From assembly GCA_015067945.1 (NCBI GenBank), contig SVLM01000001.1, positions 124,001 to 188,000 of the forward strand: a stretch of DNA of 64,000 nt. Reading direction: 5' to 3'. The translations under genes were made by a program, and so were the position numbers. Position 1 is the stretch's first letter; each line of letters opens with the position of its first letter. Under the pieces are notes generated by a model, which saw only the letters and a program-made list of their open reading frames with translations, was not told the DNA's origin and ran no database searches. Below are positions 44,271 through 53,731 of this stretch, piece after piece. Source of the stretch: Oscillospiraceae bacterium. Lineage in GTDB: Bacteria > Bacillota > Clostridia > Oscillospirales > Oscillospiraceae.

Positions 44271-45460
44271 TGGATCTTTATCATTCTCTGTCCGGGATGC
44301 TGGAAGTGACTGTGGTCTGTGCGGATCCGCCACGCATTATGACCATGCTGGAGCAAAACGGAATCGAATTACGGAATGTACGGATGCCGGATGAGTTGAC
44401 ACTGGTAGTGCTGGCTCGCCGCCGGCAGGTAAATGCACTGCTTTCTATCTGCGAAAAGAAGGGCCTTGACGCGAAGATTACGGGCAGGCAGGGACTATAC
44501 TGGAAGCTGAACGGATTATGGCATCGGCCGGTTTTGCTGATTGGGCTGCTGGGCATGATACTTTTAGGAATGTATTTACCCAGCAGGGTTCTTTTCGTCA
44601 AGGTTGAAGGAAATGTTTCTGTTCCCGGCAGGTTGATACTGGAAACGGCCGACAGCTGTGGAATCCGGTTTGGTGCCAGCAGGCGGCAGGTTCGCAGTGA
44701 AAAGATGAAAAACGCCCTTTTGGAGGCTATGCCGCAACTGCAATGGGCCGGAGTCAATACCAGCGGTTGTGTTGCGGTGATCTCCGTGCGGGAACGGCAG
44801 GAGGAAGTCAAGGAAAATATCGGCATCGAGGTCGGGAGCATCATTGCCAGCAGGGATGGAGTGATTACATCCGTCACCACAACGAAAGGCAGTGCAATCT
44901 GCAAGGTTGGTCAGGCGGTGAAGGCCGGACAGATTCTCATCTCCGGCTATACAGATTGTGGCATTTCCATCCGTGCAGACAGAGCAGAGGGGGAGGTTTT
45001 TGCACAAACAGACCGGCAATTATCGGTATTTTATCCCACGGAACGCCTGCAACGTGGTGAAATCATCGCCTCTCAAACAAAATATTCGCTGATTATCGGA
45101 AAAAAACGCATAAATTTTTACATTGGTAGTGGAATTTCCGGTAAGAGTTGTGTTAAAATGTATGAGAAAAACTATCTAACCCTGCCGGGCGGTTTTCTGC
45201 TGCCGGTAATTCTGGTAAAAGAAACCTGGGTACAGTATGCCACCGAGGAAGTCTTTACAGAGCCGGAGGATGGTCAGCTGGAGAATTTCAGCCGCGATTA
45301 TCTGAAACACCAGATGATCGCAGGCTCGATCCTTACGGAAGACTATGCGCAAACCCGGGAGGACGGGAGGTTCATTGTCACGGGGCGTTTTGCCTGTCTG
45401 GAGATGATTGGACAATTTCGCAAAGAGGAGATCATAAAACCCGATGGAACAAATGACTGA
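44270..45460 (+). CDS. yqfD: Sporulation protein YqfD
   Basis: 396 residues: a cytoplasmic N-terminal domain (about 1-85), one membrane span (about 85-107, LLIGLLGMILLGMYLPSRV), and an extracytoplasmic region with FVKVEGNVSVP, INTSGCVAVISVRER-like and the VTTTKGSAICKVGQAVKAGQ hammerhead fold. YqfD is required for a late stage of spore formation. ATG 44270 overlaps the yqfC stop. Its 3' end overlaps phoH by 17 bases. Confidence 0.9.
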   Translation: MDLYHSLSGMLEVTVVCADPPRIMTMLEQNGIELRNVRMPDELTLVVLARRRQVNALLSICEKKGLDAKITGRQGLYWKLNGLWHRPVLLIGLLGMILLGMYLPSRVLFVKVEGNVSVPGRLILETADSCGIRFGASRRQVRSEKMKNALLEAMPQLQWAGVNTSGCVAVISVRERQEEVKENIGIEVGSIIASRDGVITSVTTTKGSAICKVGQAVKAGQILISGYTDCGISIRADRAEGEVFAQTDRQLSVFYPTERLQRGEIIASQTKYSLIIGKKRINFYIGSGISGKSCVKMYEKNYLTLPGGFLLPVILVKETWVQYATEEVFTEPEDGQLENFSRDYLKHQMIAGSILTEDYAQTREDGRFIVTGRFACLEMIGQFRKEEIIKPDGTND

Positions 45461-46460
45461 ACGAATTGTAAGTGCTGAACGCGTGGAAGATCTGATCGCG
45501 GTATTCGGCTCTTTTGATGAAAATATCAAACAAATTGAGGCGGCTCTTGAGGTTGCTATCGTCAACCGTGGAGAAGAGCTGAAGGTATCCGGCAGCATGG
45601 AGGCTGTGGATAAGGCCGTGCGGACGCTGAACGGACTGCTGTCACTGGCAGCAAGAGGCGAGATCATCGACGAGCAACGGGTTCGCTATCTTATCACATT
45701 GGTTAAAGAGGGCAACGACGATCAAGTCGCAAAAATGGCCAAGGATGTGGTTTGCATCACTGCCAAAGGCAAGCCCATCAAGGCAAAGACCGTTGGTCAG
45801 CAGGAATACATGAAAGCCATTCAAAACAATACCATCACCATCGGTGTAGGTCCTGCCGGAACTGGTAAGACCTATTTGGCGGTGGCTGCTGCGGTGGCTG
45901 CCTTCCGGGAAAGAACGGTAAACCGGATCATTTTGACCCGTCCTGCAGTGGAGGCAGGTGAAAGGCTCGGTTTCCTGCCCGGCGATCTGCAGAACAAAGT
46001 CGACCCCTATCTGCGTCCGCTGTACGACGCTTTGTATGATATGCTGGGAGCGGAAACATTCCAGAAGTATCAGGAGCGTGGTGCAATCGAAGTTGCACCT
46101 CTGGCCTATATGAGAGGCCGTACACTGGATGACAGCTTCATCATTCTGGACGAGGCACAGAATACCACACGGGAGCAGATGAAGATGTTCCTGACTCGGT
46201 TAGGATTTGGATCCAAGATCGTCATTACCGGCGATGTGACCCAGATCGATCTGCCGGACGATAAGATTTCCGGTTTAAAGGACGCTGTCCGTGTTTTGGA
46301 GAATGTTAAGGACATTGCCATTTGCAAGCTGACCTCTGCGGATGTGGTCCGGCATGCACTGGTCCAGCAGATCATTAATGCCTATGAAAAGGTAGCACAG
46401 AAGCAGGAAGCAAAAAAGCCCAATGAAAATTTTAAGGGCACCTACAGAAAGAAGAATTGA
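45444..46460 (+). CDS. phoH: PhoH-family ATPase
   Basis: 338 residues: an N-terminal KH-like RNA-binding region (about 1-75) and the PhoH ATPase with Walker A VGPAGTGKTYLA, LTRPAVEAGERLGFLPGD and Walker B FIILDEAQNTT. The family is linked to RNA helicase or nuclease activity. Two ATG codons nine bases apart are possible; GAGGAG lies 13 bases from the first, 22 from the second. The order yqfD-phoH-ybeY is conserved with Bacillus. Confidence 0.92.
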   Translation: MEQMTERIVSAERVEDLIAVFGSFDENIKQIEAALEVAIVNRGEELKVSGSMEAVDKAVRTLNGLLSLAARGEIIDEQRVRYLITLVKEGNDDQVAKMAKDVVCITAKGKPIKAKTVGQQEYMKAIQNNTITIGVGPAGTGKTYLAVAAAVAAFRERTVNRIILTRPAVEAGERLGFLPGDLQNKVDPYLRPLYDALYDMLGAETFQKYQERGAIEVAPLAYMRGRTLDDSFIILDEAQNTTREQMKMFLTRLGFGSKIVITGDVTQIDLPDDKISGLKDAVRVLENVKDIAICKLTSADVVRHALVQQIINAYEKVAQKQEAKKPNENFKGTYRKKN

Positions 46461-46461
46461 T

Positions 46462-46965
46462 ATGAAGACGAGGATCAACATTACTTTCGATATTTTTTCG
46501 CTGAAGCAGCCCTTTGTGGAATCCACTGTTAAAAAGTGCATTCAGGCGGTATTGGATGCAGAGGGTGTCAGCGTTCCCTGCGAGATCAATGTACTGATCA
46601 CAAACGACAAGGGAATCCGTGCCATCAACATGGCCAGCCGAAATATTGACAAGCCCACGGATGTGCTGTCTTTCCCCATGTTCCAGCTGACTCCCGGTGA
46701 GCTTCCGGAGAATTGGGATGACTATCTGGATGTGGAGACCGGGCTGTGTCCGTTGGGTGATATGTGCATCAGCCTGGAGCGTGCGGAGGCCCAGGCAAAG
46801 GAATTTGGCCACAGTGCAAAGCGTGAAGTGGGGTATTTGACCATCCACTCCATGCTCCACCTGCTGGGCTACGACCATCTGGATGAAGGTGAGCAGAAAA
46901 AGCAAATGAGAGCCAGGGAAGAGGACATTGCAGCAAGTATCCCCGGTATGAGCCGCGAGAAATAA
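46462..46965 (+). CDS. ybeY: Endoribonuclease YbeY, rRNA maturation factor
   Basis: 167 residues; the zinc motif H3 is complete (HSMLHLLGYDH), preceded by TDVLSFPM and PLGDMCISLERA. It trims 16S rRNA and takes part in ribosome quality control. ATG 46462 is one base after the phoH stop, with AGAAAGAAG in front. Length is normal. The dgkA and cdd genes that usually follow are absent. Confidence 0.94.
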   Translation: MKTRINITFDIFSLKQPFVESTVKKCIQAVLDAEGVSVPCEINVLITNDKGIRAINMASRNIDKPTDVLSFPMFQLTPGELPENWDDYLDVETGLCPLGDMCISLERAEAQAKEFGHSAKREVGYLTIHSMLHLLGYDHLDEGEQKKQMRAREEDIAASIPGMSREK

Positions 46966-46979
46966 AAAGGAGACTGCCT

Positions 46980-47288
46980 ATGGAGAACGTACCTGGGTAT
47001 ATTTTCTTAGGTATCATTTTGATTCTCGGCATCGCGTGTGCTGTCCGATTCTTACAGGATAAATGCAGTCCGGTAAAAACGGTAAAGGCTACCGTTGTGC
47101 ATAAGCAGACCGTGGAGGCCTTTAGCAAGTATTCCGGAACCGGCAAGCACACAAAGTATGCTGTGACTTTCCAGGCAGGTCAGAAGAAGCTGTCTTTCTA
47201 TGTTTCAGAGTTTTCCTACCGGGGCTACAAGATCAAAGAAACCGGTACGCTTAAGTACAAAGGCAGCAGAATCATCGATTTCAGTTAA
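46980..47288 (+). CDS. DUF2500-family small membrane protein
   Basis: 102 residues: one N-terminal span (about 6-26) then a beta domain KTVKATVVHKQTVEAF...KYAVTFQAGQKKLSFYVSE and GTLKYKGSRIIDF, matching the DUF2500 pattern. The function is unknown. AAAGGAG precedes the ATG. It sits between ybeY and era, in place of dgkA/cdd, and would be expressed with them. Confidence 0.75.
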   Translation: MENVPGYIFLGIILILGIACAVRFLQDKCSPVKTVKATVVHKQTVEAFSKYSGTGKHTKYAVTFQAGQKKLSFYVSEFSYRGYKIKETGTLKYKGSRIIDFS

Positions 47289-47311
47289 TGCTACTTAGGA
47301 GATAGAATTTT

Positions 47312-48199
47312 ATGAAAACAAAAACCGCTATGATTACCATTGCAGGCCGGCCCAATGTGGGTAAGTCCACCTTGACGAATTTCCTTGTTGGTGAGAAGAT
47401 TGCTATCGTTTCCAATAAACCCCAGACCACCCGCAACCGCATTTGCGGCATTGTGACAAAGGGCGATACCCAGTTCGTGTTTGTGGATACACCCGGTTAT
47501 CACCGCAGCCGCACAAAGCTGGGTGATTACATGGTCAATGTGGCGAAGGAGTCCATTGCTGATGTGGATCTGACCATCTTGGTGGTGGAGCCCATTGCAT
47601 CCATCGGCCCTCAGGAGGAGGGTCTATTGGAAAAGATCAAGGGCAGTAAGTGTCCTGTGGTGCTGGCAATCAACAAGATTGATACCGTGGAGAAGGATAC
47701 CCTGCTGGAGGTCATTGCACTTTATTCCCAGGCGGCAGAATTCGCTGCCATCATTCCGATCTCTGCCAAGACCGGTGACGGCGTGGATGCACTGCTGGCG
47801 GAATGTGAGAAATATGCCATTGAATCGCCCTTCCTCTTTGACGAGGATATGACCACCGATCAGCCGGAACGGCAGGTGATGGCGGAGATCATCCGGGAAA
47901 AGATTCTCTGGAATCTGGATCGGGAGATTCCTCACGGCACTGCCGTGGAGATCACCAAGTTCTCCGAGCGGGACAACGGCATTATCGATATCGATGCGAC
48001 CATTTACTGCGAAAAGGCCAGTCACAAGGGTATCATCATCGGCAAGCAGGGTGCTATGCTGAAGAAGATCTCCACCATGGCAAGAAATGACTGTGAAAAA
48101 TTCATGGGCACCAAGGTCTATCTGACCACATGGGTGAAGGTCAAGGAAAACTGGCGGGATTCGGATTTTCTTGTCCGCAACTTCGGCTATACCGAATAA
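47312..48199 (+). CDS. era: GTPase Era
   Basis: 295 residues: G1 GRPNVGKST at about 10-18, G2/switch KPQTTRNR, G3 DTPGYH, G4 NKID, G5 SAKTG, and a C-terminal KH domain (IIIGKQGAMLKKISTMAR). Era binds 16S rRNA and aids 30S assembly, together with the nearby ybeY. A weak AGGAGATAG precedes the ATG. Length and order are as in Bacillus. Confidence 0.96.
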   Translation: MKTKTAMITIAGRPNVGKSTLTNFLVGEKIAIVSNKPQTTRNRICGIVTKGDTQFVFVDTPGYHRSRTKLGDYMVNVAKESIADVDLTILVVEPIASIGPQEEGLLEKIKGSKCPVVLAINKIDTVEKDTLLEVIALYSQAAEFAAIIPISAKTGDGVDALLAECEKYAIESPFLFDEDMTTDQPERQVMAEIIREKILWNLDREIPHGTAVEITKFSERDNGIIDIDATIYCEKASHKGIIIGKQGAMLKKISTMARNDCEKFMGTKVYLTTWVKVKENWRDSDFLVRNFGYTE

Positions 48200-48253
48200 T
48201 TTCCATGGCTAAAACCTGCATCCCTGCAAACCCTAAAGGTGGAGGGATGAAGG

Positions 48254-48397
48254 ATGAATGCAATGGAATACTGGCACTTATTTTTAGAGACCGGCGCACC
48301 GGAGGCATACCTTTCCTATACCCGGGCGTTGAAAATGGAGGCAGATCATGTATCTCAAGACCCAGGGCCTGGTATTACGGGTCACGGATTACAATGA
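48254..48397 (+). CDS. yqzL: YqzL-like small protein
   Basis: 47 residues, too short for a usual length cut-off. The N-terminal part MNAMEYWHLFLETGAPEAYL matches the YqzL pattern (Trp, then F..TG....YL) known between era and recO in Firmicutes. GGAGGG lies seven bases before the ATG. The last ~15 residues run over the recO start (50-base overlap) and look unlike YqzL, so the C-terminus may be fortuitous. The function is unknown. Confidence 0.6.
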   Translation: MNAMEYWHLFLETGAPEAYLSYTRALKMEADHVSQDPGPGITGHGLQ

Positions 48398-49091
48398 CAA
48401 AGATGCCCTACTGACCCTGCTGACTCCCAATCACGGCAAGCTGACCGTGAAGGCCAGGGGACTTCGCAGGAAGAACAGCCCTTTGATCGGGCCGTGTCAG
48501 CTCCTTGCTTACGGCGAGTATGTGCTGTTTGATTACAAAGGGAATCTGACCGTCAATGAAGCTGTCAGCATTGAGCTGTTTCAGCAGCTACGCAGAGATT
48601 TATGCACGCTGTCCCTGGGCAGTTATTTTGCCCAGGCTGCGGAGCTGATCAGCCAGGAAGATCTGCCCAACCCGGAGCTGCTCAGTTTGGTTCTCAACTG
48701 TCTGTACGGATTATCGAAGCTGGGTATTTCCCAGGAAAAGGTAAAAGCGGTATTTGAGCTGCGTGTTGCGTGCCTTGCAGGCTATATGCCGGATCTTTCC
48801 GGTTGTCACAATTGCGGCAATGAAAGCCCGGAGCTGTTTGATCTGGCCGCAGGTCGTCTGGAGTGCAAAAAATGTCGGTCTGCAGATTCGGTCGGTATTC
48901 GAATGCCCGTGTCAGGGGGCTTGATCCATGCTATGGAGTACATCATAAATTGCGACCCAAAACGGCTCTTTTCCTTTGATTTGAGCGAAGATGGATTATC
49001 TGCCCTGGCACAGATCACCGAAGGGTATCTCTGCACCCAGCTGGAGAGGGGATTCTCCGCATTGGACTTTTATAAATCGTTACTTATTTAG
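48348..49091 (+). CDS. recO: DNA repair protein RecO
   Basis: 247 residues: N-terminal OB fold (KTQGLVLRVTDYNDKDALLTLL), a helical domain, and a zinc site with cysteines in GCHNCGNESPELFDL...LECKKCRS. It loads RecA through RecR in recombination repair. GGAGG lies six bases before the ATG. It is followed by mutS2 after nine bases, extending the operon. Confidence 0.93.
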   Translation: MYLKTQGLVLRVTDYNDKDALLTLLTPNHGKLTVKARGLRRKNSPLIGPCQLLAYGEYVLFDYKGNLTVNEAVSIELFQQLRRDLCTLSLGSYFAQAAELISQEDLPNPELLSLVLNCLYGLSKLGISQEKVKAVFELRVACLAGYMPDLSGCHNCGNESPELFDLAAGRLECKKCRSADSVGIRMPVSGGLIHAMEYIINCDPKRLFSFDLSEDGLSALAQITEGYLCTQLERGFSALDFYKSLLI

Positions 49092-49100
49092 GAGAGACTT

Positions 49101-51476
49101 ATGTCTGAATTATACGAAAAATCGCTGCTGAAACTGGAGCTGGATCAGGTGCTTGCCCTGCTGGCGGAATGTGCCGGAAGCAGTGACGGTAAAGCGGCCT
49201 GTATGGCACTTCGTCCCACCTCGGACCTTGAGGATGTGCAGGCCATGCTGGATGAAACAACAGCAGCTTCTGATCTTTGCACGCGGAAGGGAAACCCCAG
49301 CTTTTCCGGTGTTGCGGATGTGTCCGCATCTCTGGAGCGGGCAGACCGGGGCGGCAGTCTGCAGCCAGGTGAGCTTTTAAGAATCGCGGGTGTGCTGCGA
49401 TGCACGAGAAGTATCAAGGCTTACTGCGACGAAGAAGAAAAGGCAACGGTCTTAGATCCGCTGTTTCAAGCTTTGACTCCAAATAAATATCTGGAAGACA
49501 GAATCTGCGGTGCTATTTTGTCAGAAGAAGAAATTGCGGACAATGCCAGCCCGGAGCTTGCAGATATTCGCCGGCATATGCGGATCCAGGCCGCCAAGGT
49601 AAAGGACGGATTGCAGAAGATCATTTCTTCTCCTGCTTACTCCAAATATCTTAGGGAGCCTATTATAACCATTCGCCAGGGTCGGTATGTTGTTCCGGTC
49701 AAGAGCGAGCACCGTGGCGATGTGCCGGGTCTTGTCCATGACGTTTCCGCAACCGGTTCGACATTTTTTGTGGAGCCTATGTCCGCGGTGAATGCCAATA
49801 ACGCACTGCGGGAATTGGAGATCAAGGAAAAGAAGGAGATTGAGCGGATTCTGGCAGAATTGTCCGCAGAGGCTGCCGCTCACCGTGAAAACATTGATCT
49901 GAATGTAAAGCTTCTGATTCGGCTGGATGTGATCTTTGCCAAGGCAAGGCTTGGCTACCGCATGCGTGCATGGGCACCGATTATGAACGACAAGGGAATT
50001 GTCGAGCTGCGAAATGCCCGGCATCCGCTGATTGACTCCAAGAAGGTCGTTCCCATCTCGGTGCATTTGGGCAAGAGTTTTGACAGCATGATCATCACCG
50101 GTCCCAACACCGGCGGTAAAACTGTCACACTGAAAACCATCGGTCTGCTGACCTTGATGGCTGAGTGCGGTCTGCACATCCCGGCAGGGGATGGAAGCAC
50201 ACTGTCAACATTTGACGCCATTTTGGCGGATATCGGCGACGAGCAGTCCATCGCACAAAGTTTGTCCACCTTCTCCAGCCATATGCGTACCATCGTGGAT
50301 ATCGTCGCAGAATGTGACGGACGGACGCTGGTACTGTTTGATGAGTTGGGGGCAGGTACTGACCCTGCCGAGGGTGCGGCACTGGCCATCGCATTGATCG
50401 AATTCTGCCGCAAAATGGGCAGCAGGGTAGTGGCAACCACCCACTATGCGGAGCTAAAGCTCTATGCCATGCGAACGGACGGGGTCATTAACGCATCCTG
50501 CGAATTTAACGTGGAAACCCTGCAGCCGACCTACAAGCTGCTGATCGGTATTCCCGGTAAATCCAACGCCTTTGCGATCTCCAGAAAGCTGGGATTATCT
50601 GAGGATATACTGAAGGAAGCGGCAGATCTGGTTGGAAAAAGCGATAAGGATTTTGAGGACGTACTGACGCAATTGGAGCAACAAAGGCAGCAAATGGAAA
50701 CTGCCCGTTTGGAGGCTGAACGCCTAAAATCGGAAACTGCCAAAATCCGTCAGCAGAGTGAGGAATACAGCCGTCAACTCCAAAAGGAGAAGGACAAGGC
50801 TATGGAAGAGGCCCGTCGACAGGCCCAGCAAATCATAGAAGATGCACGGGTTGCCGCGAACGCTGCCTCCGAAGAGCTGAAAGCTCTGCGTAAGCAGCTG
50901 ACCGACAGTGCTGACACCACCGGCATCAATCAGCGGCAGGCGGAGCTGCGTCGGAATCTGAACGAGGCCGAAAGTAAGCTGCGTGCAGGTAAGGTGCAGG
51001 AGGAACGCCCCGAGCCGAAACGACCGGTGCTGGTTGGCGACACGGTGGAACTGCTGAAGCTGGGCACAAAGGCCAGCGTGATCGCCATCAACAAGGACGG
51101 CACCTATCAGCTCCAGGCAGGAATACTGAAGCTGACAGCCAAGCCTGATGAGGTGTATTTGCTGGAAAACGAAAATCCCTACAAGCAAAAGGGAAGACCT
51201 GCCCATTCCGGCCGTGAAATGCGGACAGCCGCCATATCCAGCGAAGTGGATCTGCGTGGCATGGATACGGTGGAGGCCATTTGTGCTTTGGAACTGTATC
51301 TGGACAGTGCGATGCGTGCCAATGTTTCTCCGGTGCGGATTATTCACGGCAAGGGCACCGGTGTATTGAGAAAAGCAGTGCATCAGGAGCTGAAAAAGAA
51401 TAAATTTGTCAAATCCTACCGATTGGGCGTTTATGGCGAAGGCGAAGATGGTGTTACAATCGCCGAATTTCGCTGA
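49101..51476 (+). CDS. mutS2: Endonuclease MutS2 / RqcU
   Basis: 791 residues: helical N-terminal half, ABC-type ATPase with Walker A GPNTGGKTVTLKT, DGSTLSTFDAILADIGDEQSI and Walker B LVLFDELGAGTDPAEG, a coiled coil (about 515-640), a KOW-like segment and a C-terminal Smr nuclease domain (VDLRGMDTVEAICALELYLD, HGKGTGVLRKAV). MutS2 splits collided ribosomes in Bacillus and suppresses recombination. GGAGAGAC precedes the ATG. It is the last gene of the era-recO run. Confidence 0.95.
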   Translation: MSELYEKSLLKLELDQVLALLAECAGSSDGKAACMALRPTSDLEDVQAMLDETTAASDLCTRKGNPSFSGVADVSASLERADRGGSLQPGELLRIAGVLRCTRSIKAYCDEEEKATVLDPLFQALTPNKYLEDRICGAILSEEEIADNASPELADIRRHMRIQAAKVKDGLQKIISSPAYSKYLREPIITIRQGRYVVPVKSEHRGDVPGLVHDVSATGSTFFVEPMSAVNANNALRELEIKEKKEIERILAELSAEAAAHRENIDLNVKLLIRLDVIFAKARLGYRMRAWAPIMNDKGIVELRNARHPLIDSKKVVPISVHLGKSFDSMIITGPNTGGKTVTLKTIGLLTLMAECGLHIPAGDGSTLSTFDAILADIGDEQSIAQSLSTFSSHMRTIVDIVAECDGRTLVLFDELGAGTDPAEGAALAIALIEFCRKMGSRVVATTHYAELKLYAMRTDGVINASCEFNVETLQPTYKLLIGIPGKSNAFAISRKLGLSEDILKEAADLVGKSDKDFEDVLTQLEQQRQQMETARLEAERLKSETAKIRQQSEEYSRQLQKEKDKAMEEARRQAQQIIEDARVAANAASEELKALRKQLTDSADTTGINQRQAELRRNLNEAESKLRAGKVQEERPEPKRPVLVGDTVELLKLGTKASVIAINKDGTYQLQAGILKLTAKPDEVYLLENENPYKQKGRPAHSGREMRTAAISSEVDLRGMDTVEAICALELYLDSAMRANVSPVRIIHGKGTGVLRKAVHQELKKNKFVKSYRLGVYGEGEDGVTIAEFR

Positions 51477-51501
51477 TTTGCGGTTTTTCCTTGAAAATAG
51501 G

Positions 51502-51529
51502 TTGACTTTTCCGTCCGATTTGTTATGAT
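51502..51529 (+). promoter_or_regulatory. Promoter of the HPr-like gene
   Basis: TTGACT and TATGAT with a 16-bp spacer, 44 bases before the start codon. Confidence 0.7.
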
Positions 51530-51573
51530 GTATAGGAGCATCGGCGACGAGTCGATGCAAGGAGGAGAAAATT

Positions 51574-51834
51574 ATGTTCAACAAGGAAGTCACTGTCCGC
51601 TGCGAGTCCGGTCTGCACAATCGGCAGGCTACATACTTCGTTCAGAAAGCGAACGAGTTTGAGTCCAGTATCTATCTGGAGTCCGGCAGCCGGAAAATGA
51701 ACGCCAAGAGCCTGCTGGGTATCATGTCCCTGGGTATCATCACCGGTACCACTGTCACGCTGTCCGCCGTCGGCAACGATGCTGAGGCCGCCGTGAATGC
51801 ACTGGAAGCTCTGCTCCAGCGGGATGTTTATTGA
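51574..51834 (+). CDS. HPr-family phosphocarrier protein, variant active site
   Basis: 86 residues, full-length HPr fold. The phosphorylatable H15 and R17 are kept, but the usual GLHARPA is GLHNRQA (A16N, P18Q). The regulatory S46 and its context NAKSLLGIMSLGI are intact. HPr transfers phosphate in sugar uptake and, when Ser-phosphorylated, acts with CcpA; loss of P18 may alter His phosphorylation, as the HPr-like regulator Crh also departs from the standard site. The gene is monocistronic, with its own promoter and terminator, not linked to ptsI. Confidence 0.9.
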   Translation: MFNKEVTVRCESGLHNRQATYFVQKANEFESSIYLESGSRKMNAKSLLGIMSLGIITGTTVTLSAVGNDAEAAVNALEALLQRDVY

Positions 51835-51852
51835 TAGTTCAGTATGATCGAT

Positions 51853-51897
51853 CCGCCTCAATGCCGGCCTTTTTGACCACGCATTGAGGCGGTTATT
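51853..51897 (+). terminator. Intrinsic terminator after the HPr-like gene
   Basis: CCGCCTCAATGC pairs with GCATTGAGGCGG (12 perfect pairs) across a 16-base loop, followed by TTATTTT. Confidence 0.8.
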
Positions 51898-51909
51898 TTG
51901 GAGTGAGAT

Positions 51910-53727
51910 ATGACCTACGATGCATTAAAGGAAAGAGCGCTCAGTCTGCCTCTGGCACCCGGCGTTTATATCATGCGCGACAAAAGCGACAAGGTCATCT
52001 ATGTCGGCAAAGCTAAAAAACTGAAAAATCGGGTCAGTCAGTACTTCCAGGACACTGCCTCCCACACACCGAAGACCCGGTTGATGGTCAGCAAGATCGA
52101 CCATTTCGATGTCATTGTAGCGGCATCGGAATTTGAGGCACTGGTGCTGGAATGCTCCCTCATCAAGCGGTATCTGCCAAAATATAACATTCTTCTCAAG
52201 GACGACAAGGGATATCCCTACCTGCGGCTGAACATGAAGGAGCCGTACCCAAAAATCACCATGGTCACCAAGATTGCCGATGACGGTGCCGGTTATTACG
52301 GGCCTTATGGCAGCAGGGGAGTAACCAATCAGGTGATGGAAGCAATCCGTCAGACACTGAAGCTGCCGGGATGCAGTCGGGTATTTCCCCGGGATGTGGG
52401 TAAGGATCGGCCCTGCCTGAATTACCACATGAATCAATGTGCGGGCTGGTGTCAGGCGAGCAAATCCCAGGACGAATACCGGAAAACCATGGAGCAGGCA
52501 AGGCAGCTCCTTTCCGGCAATTTTAAGGCGGTTGCCGACGACATTCGACGGCAGATGCTGGAAGCTGCGGAGAATTTGGATTTTGAAATTGCTGCCGGTC
52601 TCCGGGACAGATTGAATGCTGTGGAGGCGTTGGGGCAGAAGCAATTTGTAACGGCAGGTACCATGGCGGACACCGATGTGATCGGTTATGCACAGACGGA
52701 GGCCAAGGCCTGCTTTGCGGTGCTGCATTTTTCCGGCGGCAATCTGCTGGATAAGGATTATGAGGTCATGAACCTTCCGGACGACCCGGAAGAGGCCGTA
52801 TCCAGTCTGGTTAAGCAATACTATCTGTCCCGCGGATATGCTCCCAAACGGATATTACTGCCCACTAAGATGGCAGACAGCGAGCTGTTTGCGGATCTGC
52901 TTGTACAGCAATTTGGGCGGAAGACCAAGTTGCTTGTGCCGCAAAAAGGCGATAACCTGCGGCTTGTTGAGATGGCTAACACCAACGCATACGAAGAGGC
53001 GGAGCGTGTGACTGGAAAGGAAGAAAAGCTTTCTGCAGTTTTAGGATTGCTGGGTAAAATGCTGTCCTTAGAGCCGCCAAAACGGATTGAATCTTTTGAT
53101 ATTTCGAACATCTCCGGTACGGACATCGTTGCCAGTATGGTAGTATACGAGGACGGAAAACCCAGGCGGTCGGATTATAGGCGGTTTAAGATTGAGGGGC
53201 TGGATGGTCAGGATGATTATGGGTCCATGCGACAGGTCGTTACCCGTCGATTCCGCCATTACAAGGATGGGGATGCCGGTTTTGATCAGGCACCGGCTCT
53301 TTTGCTGATTGATGGCGGCGTGAACCATGCCAACGTGGCACTGGAGGTGTTGCAGGCACTGGATTTGCAGATTCCGGTATTCGGCATGGTCAAGGATGAT
53401 CGGCACCGCACACGGGCTCTGGTGACGCCGGAAGGGAAGCAGATCGCCATCGACAGCAATCAGGCTGTGTTCGCGTTAATTGGCTCCATTCAGGAGGAGA
53501 CCCACCGGTTCGCCATAACCTATCACAGAAAACTCAGAAGCAAGAGGCTGCGGTATTCTGCATTGGATCAGATACCCGGCATTGGTCCGAAGAGAAAGCA
53601 GGAGCTGCTGAAGACCTTCAAATCTCTGACCGCTATTGCTCAGGCAGAGCTATATGAGCTGGAGCGACTGCTGCCGAAGGACACCGCTGCTGCAGTTTAT
53701 CATTATTTTCATCAGAAGGAGGCGTAG
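51910..53727 (+). CDS. uvrC: Excinuclease ABC subunit C
   Basis: 605 residues: GIY-YIG nuclease domain (PGVYIMRDKSDKVIYVGKAKKLKNR), UVR motif (about 210-235), Cys-rich patch (CLNYHMNQCAGWC), the RNase H-like C-terminal nuclease (FDISNISGTDIVASMV; LLIDGG) and helix-hairpin-helix (IPGIGPKRKQELL). It makes both incisions in nucleotide excision repair. GGAG lies seven bases before the ATG. It heads uvrC-rsmD-coaD. Confidence 0.95.
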   Translation: MTYDALKERALSLPLAPGVYIMRDKSDKVIYVGKAKKLKNRVSQYFQDTASHTPKTRLMVSKIDHFDVIVAASEFEALVLECSLIKRYLPKYNILLKDDKGYPYLRLNMKEPYPKITMVTKIADDGAGYYGPYGSRGVTNQVMEAIRQTLKLPGCSRVFPRDVGKDRPCLNYHMNQCAGWCQASKSQDEYRKTMEQARQLLSGNFKAVADDIRRQMLEAAENLDFEIAAGLRDRLNAVEALGQKQFVTAGTMADTDVIGYAQTEAKACFAVLHFSGGNLLDKDYEVMNLPDDPEEAVSSLVKQYYLSRGYAPKRILLPTKMADSELFADLLVQQFGRKTKLLVPQKGDNLRLVEMANTNAYEEAERVTGKEEKLSAVLGLLGKMLSLEPPKRIESFDISNISGTDIVASMVVYEDGKPRRSDYRRFKIEGLDGQDDYGSMRQVVTRRFRHYKDGDAGFDQAPALLLIDGGVNHANVALEVLQALDLQIPVFGMVKDDRHRTRALVTPEGKQIAIDSNQAVFALIGSIQEETHRFAITYHRKLRSKRLRYSALDQIPGIGPKRKQELLKTFKSLTAIAQAELYELERLLPKDTAAAVYHYFHQKEA

Positions 53728-53731
53728 GAGC

